Source: Chitinilyticum piscinae (GTDB lineage: Bacteria > Pseudomonadota > Gammaproteobacteria > Burkholderiales > Chitinibacteraceae). Taken from it: a stretch of DNA of 64,000 bases. The first letter of the stretch is position 1, and each line of letters begins with the position of its first letter. Of the stretch, positions 44,857-53,817 are shown in pieces. Below the pieces are notes generated by a model. The model did no database searches. It had not been told where the DNA came from and was given only the letters and a program-made list of their open reading frames with translations. The stretch covers positions 1 to 64,000 of the forward strand of contig NZ_JADFUA010000009.1 in the NCBI RefSeq assembly GCF_015223195.1. The letters run 5' to 3'. Position numbers and translations under genes: made by a program.

Positions 44857-45924
44857 CTAGACCATCACCCCGTGCTGCTCCAGCGCCCAGAGCACATGTT
44901 CGCGCACCAATTCGCTCGGGTCGGCGGCGCGCGATTGCAGTGCAGCAATCACCGCCGGCGTGGAAGGCGCATTGCCGAGCCCCACCGCCAGATTGCGCAG
45001 CCAGCGCTCGTGGCCGATGCGATAGATGGGGCTGCCGGCCAACCGCGACAGGAAGTCGCTCTCGCTCCAGGCAAACAGCTCAGCCAGTGTCACATCATCC
45101 AGGCCGTTGCGGACATGGAAATCGCTCTCGGCCGTGGTCACGGCAAAGCGGTTCCAGGGGCAGACCAGCTGGCAATCGTCGCAGCCGTATACCCGGTTGC
45201 CCAGCATGCGGCGAAATTCGACCGGGATGCTGCCTTGCAGCTCGATGGTCAGGTAGGAAATGCAGCGACGGGCATCCACCTGATACGGGGCGACAATCGC
45301 CTGCGTCGGACAGGCATCCAGACAGCGGGTGCAGCGGCCGCAATGCTCAAGGGGTTCTGGTTCATCCAGCGGCAGAGCCAGATCGGTGAACAGCTCGCCG
45401 AGAAAGAAATACGAGCCATAGTCGCGATTGAGCAGCAGGGTATGCTTGCCACGCCAGCCCTGCCCGGCATTCACCGCCAGCGCCACTTCCAGTACCGGCG
45501 CCGAGTCGACAAACACGCGGTGACCAAACGGACCAATCAGCGCGCCCAGGCGATTGGCCAGCTGCTGCAGACGGTTGCGCAGTACCTTGTGATAGTCACG
45601 TCCGAGTGCGTAACGCGACAGATAGGCGCGCTCGCCATCGGCCAGTACGGCATCGGCCGGCGCGCCCTGCGGGGGCTGATAGGGCATGAAAACGCTGATG
45701 ACCGAACGTGTTCCGGGAACCAGTTCAGCCGGACGGGCCCGCTTGAGCCCGTGCCTTGCCATATAATCCATCTCGCCGTGATACCCTGCCGCCAGCCAGT
45801 CGAGCAAGCCTTGCTCGGCATGGGCAAGATCAGTGCCGGAAATGGCCGCGCGGGCAAAGCCCAGCTCCTGCGCCCAGCGCTTTACCGTATCGGCGAGTTC
45901 AACCAGATCGAGTTCCGTATGCAT
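44857..45924 (-). CDS. queG: Epoxyqueuosine reductase QueG
   Basis: A 355-residue cobalamin/iron-sulfur enzyme for the last step of queuosine synthesis in tRNA. Two 4Fe-4S ligand sets are visible: CGRCTRCLDACP (about residue 192) and CDDCQLVCPWN (about 246). Upstream GYHGEMDYM, RSVISVFMPY and HRVFVDSAPVLE are QueG signatures. A HEAT-like C-terminus is present. Its ATG directly abuts the tsaE ATG on the other strand (sequence ATGCAT). Confidence 0.96.
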   Translation of the reverse strand: MHTELDLVELADTVKRWAQELGFARAAISGTDLAHAEQGLLDWLAAGYHGEMDYMARHGLKRARPAELVPGTRSVISVFMPYQPPQGAPADAVLADGERAYLSRYALGRDYHKVLRNRLQQLANRLGALIGPFGHRVFVDSAPVLEVALAVNAGQGWRGKHTLLLNRDYGSYFFLGELFTDLALPLDEPEPLEHCGRCTRCLDACPTQAIVAPYQVDARRCISYLTIELQGSIPVEFRRMLGNRVYGCDDCQLVCPWNRFAVTTAESDFHVRNGLDDVTLAELFAWSESDFLSRLAGSPIYRIGHERWLRNLAVGLGNAPSTPAVIAALQSRAADPSELVREHVLWALEQHGVMV

Positions 45925-46419
45925 AGCCCCGATGATACCGCCCTTTTTGCCGATCTCCTGCTTCCCGACGAAAGTGCCACGCTGGCGCTGGGCGAAGCCA
46001 TCGCCGCCGCACTGGAAGGCGGGCTGGTAATCGAGCTGGAAGGCGATCTGGGTGCCGGCAAAACCACGCTGACGCGCGGCATTCTGCGCGGCCTGGGCTA
46101 CACCGGTCGAGTGAAAAGTCCCACCTATACGCTGGTTGAACCTTATTCGATTTCTAACTTATACTTGTATCACTTTGATTTGTATCGCTTTAGCGACCCG
46201 GAAGAATGGGAAGATGCCGGGTTCCGCGAACACTTCAACCCGCACAGCGTCTGCCTGATCGAATGGGCAGACAAAGCGGCCGGACTCCTCCCCACTCCCG
46301 ACTGGCGCATCATGCTGCGTCCGGAAGGTGAAGGCCGGCGCGCCAGAATTGACGTTTTCAGCACACAAGGCAAGGCATGCGCAACAAGGGTATCACTCCC
46401 CAGCCCAATGAAATCGTAA
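45919..46419 (+). CDS. tsaE: tRNA t6A biosynthesis ATPase TsaE
   Basis: A 166-residue P-loop protein: GDLGAGKTTLTRGIL Walker A (about residues 42-56), SPTYTLVEPY (about 70) and LIEWADKAAGLLP (about 115). TsaE drives the TsaBD complex in making t6A37 of tRNA. The start ATG is immediately followed by the queG start on the other strand, and its end overlaps amiC by 43 nt. A stretch near residues 75-90 is locally AT-rich. Confidence 0.95.
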   Translation: MHSPDDTALFADLLLPDESATLALGEAIAAALEGGLVIELEGDLGAGKTTLTRGILRGLGYTGRVKSPTYTLVEPYSISNLYLYHFDLYRFSDPEEWEDAGFREHFNPHSVCLIEWADKAAGLLPTPDWRIMLRPEGEGRRARIDVFSTQGKACATRVSLPSPMKS

Positions 46420-47765
46420 CATCCGGGCCAATACCCCAAAGACGTCTATTGCTGCAGACGGCTGCTGCCACGCTGTTGCTAAGCGTTATCCCCCGCGGGC
46501 GCGCAGCCAGTGACAGCCCGAATGTCGTCGCGGTACGCGTCTGGCCATCGCACGCCTACACCCGGGTTACGATCGAATCGACCGCCCCGCTAAGCTTCAA
46601 GCAGTTCCAGCTCAAGGATCCAGAACGCCTGGTCGTCGACCTGGAAGGGATCGACATCAATAGCCAGCTGCAAAGTCTCTCCGGCAAGGTCTTGCCCGAT
46701 GACCCCTATATCCAGCAGCTGCGCGCCGGCCGCAACAAGCCAGGCGTGGTCCGGCTGGTGCTCGACCTCAAAACCGAAGCCCGCCCGCAACTGTTTACCC
46801 TGCCGCCCGTGGCGGAGTATCAGCACCGGCTGGTCATCGACCTGTATCCAGCCCATCAGGATGATCCGCTGCTGGCCTTTCTCAGCGACCACGACGGCGA
46901 TAGCCCGGCGCCACTGAGCAAATCCGATACGATAGCTTCCCAGCCACAGCGTGCCGATGCATCGGCTGCTGGCGACAGCAGCAAGCCAGCACAGCCCGAC
47001 AAAAAGCCGCCAAAAGATGAAGTCGTCGAACGCAAGCAACTCAAAGTCGACCGGCTGGTCACCGTCGTGCTCGATCCCGGCCATGGCGGTGAAGACCCTG
47101 GTGCGGTAGGGCCAGGGGGAACTTATGAAAAAACCGTGGTGCTCTCGATTGCCCGCCGGCTGAAAACCCTGCTGGAAGAAGATCCGAACGTGCGCGTGGT
47201 ACTCACCCGCGACGGCGATTATTTTGTTCCGCTCGGAACCCGGGTCAAGAAGGCTCGCGCCGTCAAGGCGGACCTGTTCATGTCCATCCATGCCGATGCC
47301 GCGCTGCGTGCTGATGCCAGCGGCGCCTCGGTGTTTGCCCTTTCCGACAAGAGTGCAACCAGCGTGCAGGCCCGCATGCTGGCACAGAGCCAGAACGAGG
47401 CGGATCTGATCGGCGGCGTGAAGCTCGACAACAAAAATCCCGAACTGGCGCGGGTGCTGATGGATCTGACGATGACCTCGACCATCAATGACAGCCTCAA
47501 GCTAGGCAAGGTCATGCTGGGCGAACTCGGCGACATCAATCGATTGCACAAGCCACAGGTCGAGCAGGCCGGCTTTGCAGTACTGAAGGCCCCGGACATA
47601 CCGTCCGTGCTGGTCGAGACCGCCTTCATTTCCAATCCGGAAGAAGAAAAGAAGCTGGTTTCGGATGACTACCAGCAAAAGATGGCTCAGGCACTGCACC
47701 GCGGCATCCGCAAATTCTTCAGCAAGTATCCGCCGCAGCCACGCACCAAGCTGGCCAATCGCTAG
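46377..47765 (+). CDS. amiC: N-acetylmuramoyl-L-alanine amidase (AmiC-like)
   Basis: A 462-residue periplasmic amidase: twin-Arg-type signal (QRRLLLQTAAATLL, about residues 21-45), AMIN domain (about 50-155), a long Pro/Lys/Ser linker (about 170-222) and an Amidase_3 domain (about 228-452) with zinc ligands in LDPGHGGEDPG, the TYEK Glu, MSIHADA and VETAFISNPEE. It separates daughter cells by cutting septal peptidoglycan. Overlaps tsaE by 43 nt. Element P12 spans the overlap. Confidence 0.95.
   Translation: MRNKGITPQPNEIVTSGPIPQRRLLLQTAAATLLLSVIPRGRAASDSPNVVAVRVWPSHAYTRVTIESTAPLSFKQFQLKDPERLVVDLEGIDINSQLQSLSGKVLPDDPYIQQLRAGRNKPGVVRLVLDLKTEARPQLFTLPPVAEYQHRLVIDLYPAHQDDPLLAFLSDHDGDSPAPLSKSDTIASQPQRADASAAGDSSKPAQPDKKPPKDEVVERKQLKVDRLVTVVLDPGHGGEDPGAVGPGGTYEKTVVLSIARRLKTLLEEDPNVRVVLTRDGDYFVPLGTRVKKARAVKADLFMSIHADAALRADASGASVFALSDKSATSVQARMLAQSQNEADLIGGVKLDNKNPELARVLMDLTMTSTINDSLKLGKVMLGELGDINRLHKPQVEQAGFAVLKAPDIPSVLVETAFISNPEEEKKLVSDDYQQKMAQALHRGIRKFFSKYPPQPRTKLANR
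46388..46436. repeat. Paired GGGTAT/ATACCC element P12 over the tsaE/amiC overlap
   Basis: GGGTAT (46388-46393) and ATACCC (46431-46436), 49 bp end to end. It spans the end of tsaE and the start of amiC, where both reading frames use the DNA, and encodes the variable N-terminal leader of AmiC. Confidence 0.62.
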
Positions 47766-47810
47766 GCACGCGGCTCGACTTGGCAGGCACAACCGCTGCA
47801 GACCTCGCGT

Positions 47811-48188
47811 TTAGTGATCCAGCCCCAGCGCATGCCCAACTGCGGCTAGCAGCTTGGCTGGCGTAAACGGCTTGACGACAAAACCGGCAGCGCCGCTGCC
47901 CAAAGCCGTACGGACGCGATCCACCGTCGCCTCGGCGGTGACCATCACGACCTTCGGCGGTGGATCCAGCTTGAGAATTTCAGGCAGCAGCTCCAGACCA
48001 CTGCGCTCCGGTAGATTGATGTCGAGCATCACCAGCCGCGGATGATGCTGCTTGACCAGCTCGATGACATTGTCGGCATGCGCCGATTCAGCCAGCACAT
48101 CAATGTCGGCACTGCGCAGGATGGATGACATCACGCCACGCAGCACGCTGTCGTCATCAATGAGAATGCAGGTCGGTTTCCGAGGCAT
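47811..48188 (-). CDS. CheY-like single-domain response regulator
   Basis: A 125-residue receiver: ILIDDDSVLR (acidic pair about residues 10-12), phospho-acceptor Asp in VMLDINLPERSG (about 56), Thr in MVTAEA (about 86) and Lys in VVKPFTP (about 107). No output domain. It sits between amiC and mutL, divergent from mutL, with no adjacent kinase. An upstream in-frame start is possible; 48188 gives the standard receiver length. Confidence 0.9.
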   Translation of the reverse strand: MPRKPTCILIDDDSVLRGVMSSILRSADIDVLAESAHADNVIELVKQHHPRLVMLDINLPERSGLELLPEILKLDPPPKVVMVTAEATVDRVRTALGSGAAGFVVKPFTPAKLLAAVGHALGLDH

Positions 48189-48294
48189 CGTGATCAATTC
48201 CGCAAAGGGGTGGCGCGGGGCAGTTATCAACATGCGATATACTGATTCGCCTTTACGCACCACTTCGCTTTCATCGTAGCTCATTCTTACTGAC

Positions 48295-50247
48295 ATGCCA
48301 CGTATTCAGGTATTGCCCGACCAGCTCGTCAACCAGATCGCCGCCGGCGAAGTGGTGGAGCGCCCTGCCAACGCGCTCAAGGAAATGCTGGAAAACAGCC
48401 TGGATGCCGGCAGCCAGTCACTGCACATCGAATTGCTCAATGGCGGCACCAAGCTGATCAAGATTGTCGACGATGGCTGCGGCATCGCCCGCGACGAGCT
48501 GCCACTGGCACTGCACCGGCATGCCACCAGCAAGATCGCCAGCTTCGATGACCTGCAGCGTGTCGCCACGCTGGGCTTTCGCGGCGAAGGGCTGGCATCG
48601 ATCGCCTCGGTCTCGCGCCTCACGCTGACCAGCCGCTACCAGGATGCCAGCCATGCCTGGCGTGTCGAAGCCGACCATGGCCACCTGGGCGAGATCGAAC
48701 CCGCGGCGCTCAGTCTTGGCACGACCATCGAAGTCCACGAGCTGTATCACCAGCTCCCTGCACGCCGCAAATTCCTGAAATCCGATGCAACCGAATTCGC
48801 GCATTGCGCCGAAATGGTCAAACGCCTCGCACTGGCCAACCCGGGCAAGCAGTTTACCCTGTTGCATAATGGCCGCCCGCAACTGCGGCTTGCGCCGGGT
48901 GATCTTGCCCGCCGTGCCGGTGAGCTGCTGGGCGAGGAATTTGTCAGCAGCGGTATCGCGGTAAACGAAGGTTTCGGCCCGCTGCGGCTGTTTGGCATCA
49001 CGGGCAACCCGACGCTGGGCAAGAGCAGCCGCGATGCGCAGTACTTTTTCGTGAACGGCCGCTATGTCCGCGACAAGGTGATCCAGCATGCGCTGCGAGA
49101 AGCCTACCGCGACGTCCTGCACCACGACCGTCACGCCGCCTACTGTCTGTTTCTCGAGCTTGATCCGGAAAGTGTCGACGTGAATGTGCACCCGACCAAG
49201 ATCGAGGTACGTTTCCGGGAAAGCCAGGCCGTCTACCGCTTCCTGCTCACCAGCCTGACCAAGGCACTCTCGGCCACGCGCGCTGGGGCCGCAGCGACAG
49301 TGCCGCAGGGCATCGACCCGGATACCGGCGAAATTCTCGACAAATCCGCCTCGGAAATCGTTACAACACCGGCAAGCTTCATGCCAGCTGCGCCAAGCCG
49401 CCTGGCCGCCCCGCGAGCGCCCAGCTATGCCGAGCTGGCTGCGCGCCAGCAGTCTATCCCGCTGGCGTCAGCACGAGAGGGGCTGGGCTTTTATGACAAA
49501 CTGATTGGCGACCTGCGCCGCGACGACGATACAAAACAGGGTATACCAACAGAAAAGGCGAATTCAAAGGATCTCGGAAACATACCCGTAAGCGGCCCAG
49601 TACAGACCGTTTCTGCCCCTGTTCCACCCACCCTGCCCTCTGCCACGGCCAGCGAGCCGCTGATTCCACCGCTGGGGTTTGCACTGGGCCAGTTGCATGG
49701 GGTGTATATCCTGAGCCAGGCCGCCGAGGGGCTGATTGTCGTGGACATGCACGCGGCCCACGAACGCATTGTCTACGAAAAACTGAAAACCGCGCTGGAT
49801 CTGCATCAGATGCCGACCCAGCCACTGCTGATCCCGCATGTGTTCGGCGCCGAACGGCTGGATGTGGCCACAGTGGAAGATCATGCTGGCGAAATTGCCC
49901 AGCTGGGGCTGGAGCTCTCTGTGATGTCCCCGACCCAGCTGGCGGTCCGGGCGGTACCGTTATTACTGAAGGATGCCGATGTCGTCGAACTGGCCCGTGC
50001 CATTCTCGCCGATGTGCGGGCAGTCGGTATCAGCCAGATGCTTGCTGGCCAGCGTAACGAGCTGCTGGCAACCATGGCCTGCCATGGCGCCGTGCGCGCC
50101 AACCGCCAGCTCACCCTGCCGGAAATGAATGCGCTACTGCGCGACATGGAAGCAACCGAGCGATCCGGGCAATGCAATCACGGCCGGCCCACTTGGTTCC
50201 GCCTCAGCATGAAGGATCTGGACGGGATGTTCATGCGCGGCCAGTAA
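48295..50247 (+). CDS. mutL: DNA mismatch repair protein MutL
   Basis: A 650-residue GHKL ATPase: NSLDAGS (about residue 34), DDGCGI (about 60), GFRGEGLASI (about 94), VNVHPTKIEVRF (about 300), then a variable linker (about 340-455) and a C-terminal dimerisation domain with DMHAAHERIVYE and ACHGAVRANRQL. No DQHA...E endonuclease motif, as in MutH-type or Neisseria-type MutL. Element P13 lies in the linker (about residues 412-431) with ATA, GGA and TCA codons. Confidence 0.96.
   Translation: MPRIQVLPDQLVNQIAAGEVVERPANALKEMLENSLDAGSQSLHIELLNGGTKLIKIVDDGCGIARDELPLALHRHATSKIASFDDLQRVATLGFRGEGLASIASVSRLTLTSRYQDASHAWRVEADHGHLGEIEPAALSLGTTIEVHELYHQLPARRKFLKSDATEFAHCAEMVKRLALANPGKQFTLLHNGRPQLRLAPGDLARRAGELLGEEFVSSGIAVNEGFGPLRLFGITGNPTLGKSSRDAQYFFVNGRYVRDKVIQHALREAYRDVLHHDRHAAYCLFLELDPESVDVNVHPTKIEVRFRESQAVYRFLLTSLTKALSATRAGAAATVPQGIDPDTGEILDKSASEIVTTPASFMPAAPSRLAAPRAPSYAELAARQQSIPLASAREGLGFYDKLIGDLRRDDDTKQGIPTEKANSKDLGNIPVSGPVQTVSAPVPPTLPSATASEPLIPPLGFALGQLHGVYILSQAAEGLIVVDMHAAHERIVYEKLKTALDLHQMPTQPLLIPHVFGAERLDVATVEDHAGEIAQLGLELSVMSPTQLAVRAVPLLLKDADVVELARAILADVRAVGISQMLAGQRNELLATMACHGAVRANRQLTLPEMNALLRDMEATERSGQCNHGRPTWFRLSMKDLDGMFMRGQ
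49529..49587 (+). repeat. Paired GGGTAT/ATACCC element P13 in the mutL linker (59-bp extended form)
   Basis: ATAC (49529-49532), GGGTAT (49539-49544) and CATACCC (49581-49587). This is the only coding copy with a perfect inner pair and the outer ATAC at the canonical place. It encodes part of the unstructured MutL linker with marked AT-rich codons. Confidence 0.72.
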
Positions 50248-50312
50248 GGCGCTAAAGCAGCGAAACCCTGCTATGGTGAGTCAAGGCAAACCTCACGGAT
50301 TCTTCAGAATTG

Positions 50313-51095
50313 ATGCGCCCTGGCATGCTGCTGGCCCTGCTGCTCTCCCCTCTGGCAATGGCTGGCCCCGTAAACTGCCCCGAACAGCCCATCCGGCTGG
50401 CGTATTACGAATACGGCCTGCTGTATGACTCCGGCCGCGGTATCGACAAGGATGTCGCCGAAGAACTCATGCGCCGCAGTGGCTGCCGCTTCAGCACCAG
50501 CGTACTGCCACGCGCCCGCATCTGGGCTGATCTGGCCAGCGGCGAGCTCGACATGAGCATGTCCGGCATCCAGACGGCCGAGCGCGACCGCTTTGCCTGG
50601 TTTGCGCCCTATCTGGCGATGAAAAACTACGCGCTATTGAACAAGTCTGCGGCGGCCAAAATCAGCAAAGCCGATGATTTCCTGGCAAACCCTGACCTGC
50701 AGTTTGGTGTGGTCCGGGCATTCAGGCATGGCAAACAGCAGGATGAATGGCTGGCTCAGCTGCGCCAGCAGCAACGCATCCAGGAAAGCCCGGATGCCGA
50801 AACCCTTTATCAAAAGCTGAAGCAGGGCCGCGTCAGCGCCATCTTTTCGCAGCCCCCAGTATTCGCCAAGTATCTGCAGAAACTGGGCATGCAGTCGAGC
50901 ATACTCATTGAGGACTGGACCCCGGGCGAACGCGGTGTGCCGCATGGACTGATCCTCGCCAAGCAGCGTTTCAGCCAAGAGGATGCGCAACGCTGGCAAG
51001 TGCTGGTGCGCCAGTTGCGGGATGACGGCACGCTGCGCACCATTTTCCTGCGCCATCTTGGCCCTGCCGAAGCGCAAACCCTGCTTGATTTCTGA
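50313..51095 (+). CDS. Periplasmic solute-binding protein, family 3-like
   Basis: A 260-residue exported protein (signal peptide about residues 1-17) with the two-lobed SBP_bac_3 fold: IRLAYYEYGLLYDSGRGIDKDVAEELMRRSG, MSMSGIQTAERDRFAWFAPYLAMKNYALL, and a C-terminal HGLILAKQRFSQEDAQRWQ helix. Its stop is two bases before a membrane hybrid kinase, so it is probably the ligand-sensing partner of that kinase rather than a transporter part; no permease is near. Confidence 0.82.
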   Translation: MRPGMLLALLLSPLAMAGPVNCPEQPIRLAYYEYGLLYDSGRGIDKDVAEELMRRSGCRFSTSVLPRARIWADLASGELDMSMSGIQTAERDRFAWFAPYLAMKNYALLNKSAAAKISKADDFLANPDLQFGVVRAFRHGKQQDEWLAQLRQQQRIQESPDAETLYQKLKQGRVSAIFSQPPVFAKYLQKLGMQSSILIEDWTPGERGVPHGLILAKQRFSQEDAQRWQVLVRQLRDDGTLRTIFLRHLGPAEAQTLLDF

Positions 51096-51097
51096 CT

Positions 51098-53785
51098 ATG
51101 AGCCAACCACGTCAACTCTCCCGTCTCCTGCTGCAGCGGGTTCTGCTGGTCAGCCTGGTGCTGGCCCTCTTGCTGGGCGGACTCAATGCGCTATACGTGT
51201 TCCGCAGCGAATCCAGCCGGCAGACCGAGCAACTGAATGCGGCAATGGCCGCGTATTCCGCCAGCATCAGCAAATCGCTCTGGGAGCTCGATTACGACTC
51301 GGCCGAGCTGCAAATGAAAGCGCTGACCCACTTTCCAGCCATCCTCAGTGCCGACCTCATCAGCGGGGATCGCACGCTGTCCTATCGGAAACCAGGCGGC
51401 AACCTGCAGCAGGACTCCCTTCCGCGCCCCTATCCGATCTTTGCCCCCAACTCGGAGCGCGAGATTGCCAAATGGGCCATCCGGCTGGACAAATCCGCAC
51501 TGGAAGCGACGGTCTGGCAGGAAAGCCTGCGGTTTGGTGCCATGGTGACCCTGGAGTTGCTGCTGCTGTCACTGGTGCTCTGGCTGATGGTGCAGCGAAC
51601 CGTGACCCGCCCCATCCGTGCGTTGTGGCAGCATGTCCGGGAGCTGGATGTCCAACATCTGGATCGCGCGGCGCCGCAGCCGGATGAACCGGTTGAAAAC
51701 GAACTGCACGAACTGGCCAAGGGCATCAGTACGCTGCAGGCGAACCTGGGGCACCAACTTACCCTGCAGCAGCAAGCCGGCGACGAGATTGCCAGGCAGC
51801 GCGATGAGCTGGATCAGCTCTTGCTGCAGCAATCCCGCCGGCTGGACAGCGTACTGGAATCCATGGCCGACGGCGCTGGCGTAGTGGATCTGGATGACGG
51901 TGAACTGCTGTTTGCCAATCCGGCGCTACGCAGCATGCTGGTGCATGATGGCAGCAGCTGGGGCAGTTCTCGCTGGCTGCACGCACCGGACTGGCCCGAT
52001 CTGGTCACCCGGCTGGCCAGTGAAACACGTCTGGCAAGCCAACAACTGACACTTTGCCGGGCCGATGGCAGCCCGCTGGCAACCGAAGCCAGCCTGTCGG
52101 TGATTCCCGGTGCCAGCGGGGAAGCACAACGCGTGCAACTGGTGGTACGCGACATCAGCGCCCGCCTGGCTGCCGAGGAGGCATTGATTGCCGCCCGCGA
52201 AGCGGCCCAGAACGCCAACCAGGCCAAGTCGGCGTTTCTGGCCAATATGAGCCATGAGATCCGCACGCCGCTCAACGCCATTCTCGGCTTTGCCGAACTG
52301 CTGCACGACACGCGCCTGAACGAGCAGCAACAGGACTATCTGGCATCAATCCAGACCGGCTGTGATGTACTCATGGCCCAGATCAACGACCTGCTGGATT
52401 TTTCCAAGATCGAAGCTGGCAAGCTGGTATTGGAACAGATCGACTTCGACCTGCGCAGCCTGCTGGAAAGCACCCTCGACCTGGTCGCCAGCCGTGCGCA
52501 CCAGAAAGCGCTGGACGTGGTCTGTCTGATCGACCCGAGCATTCCTCCCGGCCTGCGGGGCGACCCCAGCCGCTTGCGGCAGATTGTTCTGAACCTGCTG
52601 AACAACGCGATCAAATTCACCGAGAAAGGCGCGATTGTTGTGCGTGTACGCGCACAAAGCGAGCGCAACCGGCTGCGCCTCTTCGTGCAGGTGGAAGACA
52701 ACGGAATCGGTATTGATACGGCCACCCAGGCACTGCTGTTCCAACCCTTTGTCCAGGCCGATGTATCGACAACCCGCCGCTTTGGCGGCACCGGGCTGGG
52801 CCTGTCGATCTGCCGCAAGCTGGCCGAAGCCATGGGAGGCAGCATTGGCGTCACCAGCACCCCGGGGGTCGGCTCGGTCTTTCATTTCGATCTGCTGCTG
52901 GATACCGGGGCCACCATGCCGGCAGCGGCACATCAGCACATCGACCTTGGCGGTCGCCGGGCGCTGATCATTTCGGCGCTGGCCGCCACTCGCGAACAAT
53001 TACTGCAGCAGCTGGGCAGCCTCGGCATGCATACCGAGCATCTGACCGAATTGGCAGCACTGCCGCACCGGCCAGCAACCGCCCCCATCCCGGATGTAAT
53101 CATTCTGGATGTGCACAGTAGCGACCGTCCCGCGGCAGCACTGGCCAGCGACATCCATGCGCTACCGGGCTTTGCCGGTGTGCCGCTCATCCTGCTTGCT
53201 TCGCACAATGCGCAGGCGGGTGAGGCCAGCGGCGCCCATGCTGCCGGATTTGCCGCCTATCTTGCCAAGCCGCTGCATCCGTCGCTGCTACCGGGCTGCA
53301 TTGCCGAAGCCCTGCGCCTGCAAACGTTGCCACCAGGCGAAAAGCGGCCACTCATTACCAAGCACAAGGTTGCCGAACAGCTGGCCGCGGAAAAACCGCG
53401 CATCCTGCTGGCCGAAGACAATCCGGTCAATCAGAAAATCGCCGTGCTGATGCTGGAAAAACTGGGGATGCGCGTCGATGTGGCCGACAACGGCCGCAGC
53501 GCCGTCGAAGCGCTGCAAGGCAATGATTATGCGCTGGTGCTGATGGATTGCCAGATGCCGGAAATGGATGGCTTCACCGCGACTCGGGCCATTCGCGGCC
53601 TGGACAGCCCCAAGGCAAAGATTCCGATCGTGGCGCTGACGGCCAATGCGCAGCAGGATGACATGCAGCAGTGCCTCGCAGCGGGAATGAACGATTTCCT
53701 ATCCAAACCCGTGAAGCTGCAAACCCTGCAGGCAGCACTCGAACGCTGGCTGGGTGGTCACGAAGCGCCCGCAGAAAGCGTGTAA
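51098..53785 (+). CDS. Membrane hybrid sensor histidine kinase
   Basis: An 895-residue protein: TM1 (about residues 9-34), periplasmic domain (about 35-145), TM2 (about 148-170), HAMP (about 170-225), PAS (about 250-355), HisKA with [12 protein letters not shown] (about 384), HATPase ([24 protein letters not shown]), a degenerate receiver (about 605-745) and an intact receiver (about 765-885; Asp in [13 protein letters not shown]). Two bases after the binding-protein gene. BvgS/TorS-like layout with a separate periplasmic binding protein. Confidence 0.92.
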   Translation: MSQPRQLSRLLLQRVLLVSLVLALLLGGLNALYVFRSESSRQTEQLNAAMAAYSASISKSLWELDYDSAELQMKALTHFPAILSADLISGDRTLSYRKPGGNLQQDSLPRPYPIFAPNSEREIAKWAIRLDKSALEATVWQESLRFGAMVTLELLLLSLVLWLMVQRTVTRPIRALWQHVRELDVQHLDRAAPQPDEPVENELHELAKGISTLQANLGHQLTLQQQAGDEIARQRDELDQLLLQQSRRLDSVLESMADGAGVVDLDDGELLFANPALRSMLVHDGSSWGSSRWLHAPDWPDLVTRLASETRLASQQLTLCRADGSPLATEASLSVIPGASGEAQRVQLVVRDISARLAAEEALIAAREAAQNANQAKSAFLANMSHEIRTPLNAILGFAELLHDTRLNEQQQDYLASIQTGCDVLMAQINDLLDFSKIEAGKLVLEQIDFDLRSLLESTLDLVASRAHQKALDVVCLIDPSIPPGLRGDPSRLRQIVLNLLNNAIKFTEKGAIVVRVRAQSERNRLRLFVQVEDNGIGIDTATQALLFQPFVQADVSTTRRFGGTGLGLSICRKLAEAMGGSIGVTSTPGVGSVFHFDLLLDTGATMPAAAHQHIDLGGRRALIISALAATREQLLQQLGSLGMHTEHLTELAALPHRPATAPIPDVIILDVHSSDRPAAALASDIHALPGFAGVPLILLASHNAQAGEASGAHAAGFAAYLAKPLHPSLLPGCIAEALRLQTLPPGEKRPLITKHKVAEQLAAEKPRILLAEDNPVNQKIAVLMLEKLGMRVDVADNGRSAVEALQGNDYALVLMDCQMPEMDGFTATRAIRGLDSPKAKIPIVALTANAQQDDMQQCLAAGMNDFLSKPVKLQTLQAALERWLGGHEAPAESV

Positions 53786-53817
53786 GATACGCGGCCAGAT
53801 CCCTGCCCCAGACGATC

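Noticed and set aside
45189-45194. GTATACCC in queG
   Set aside because: No GTAT/CTAT at the family offset on either side.
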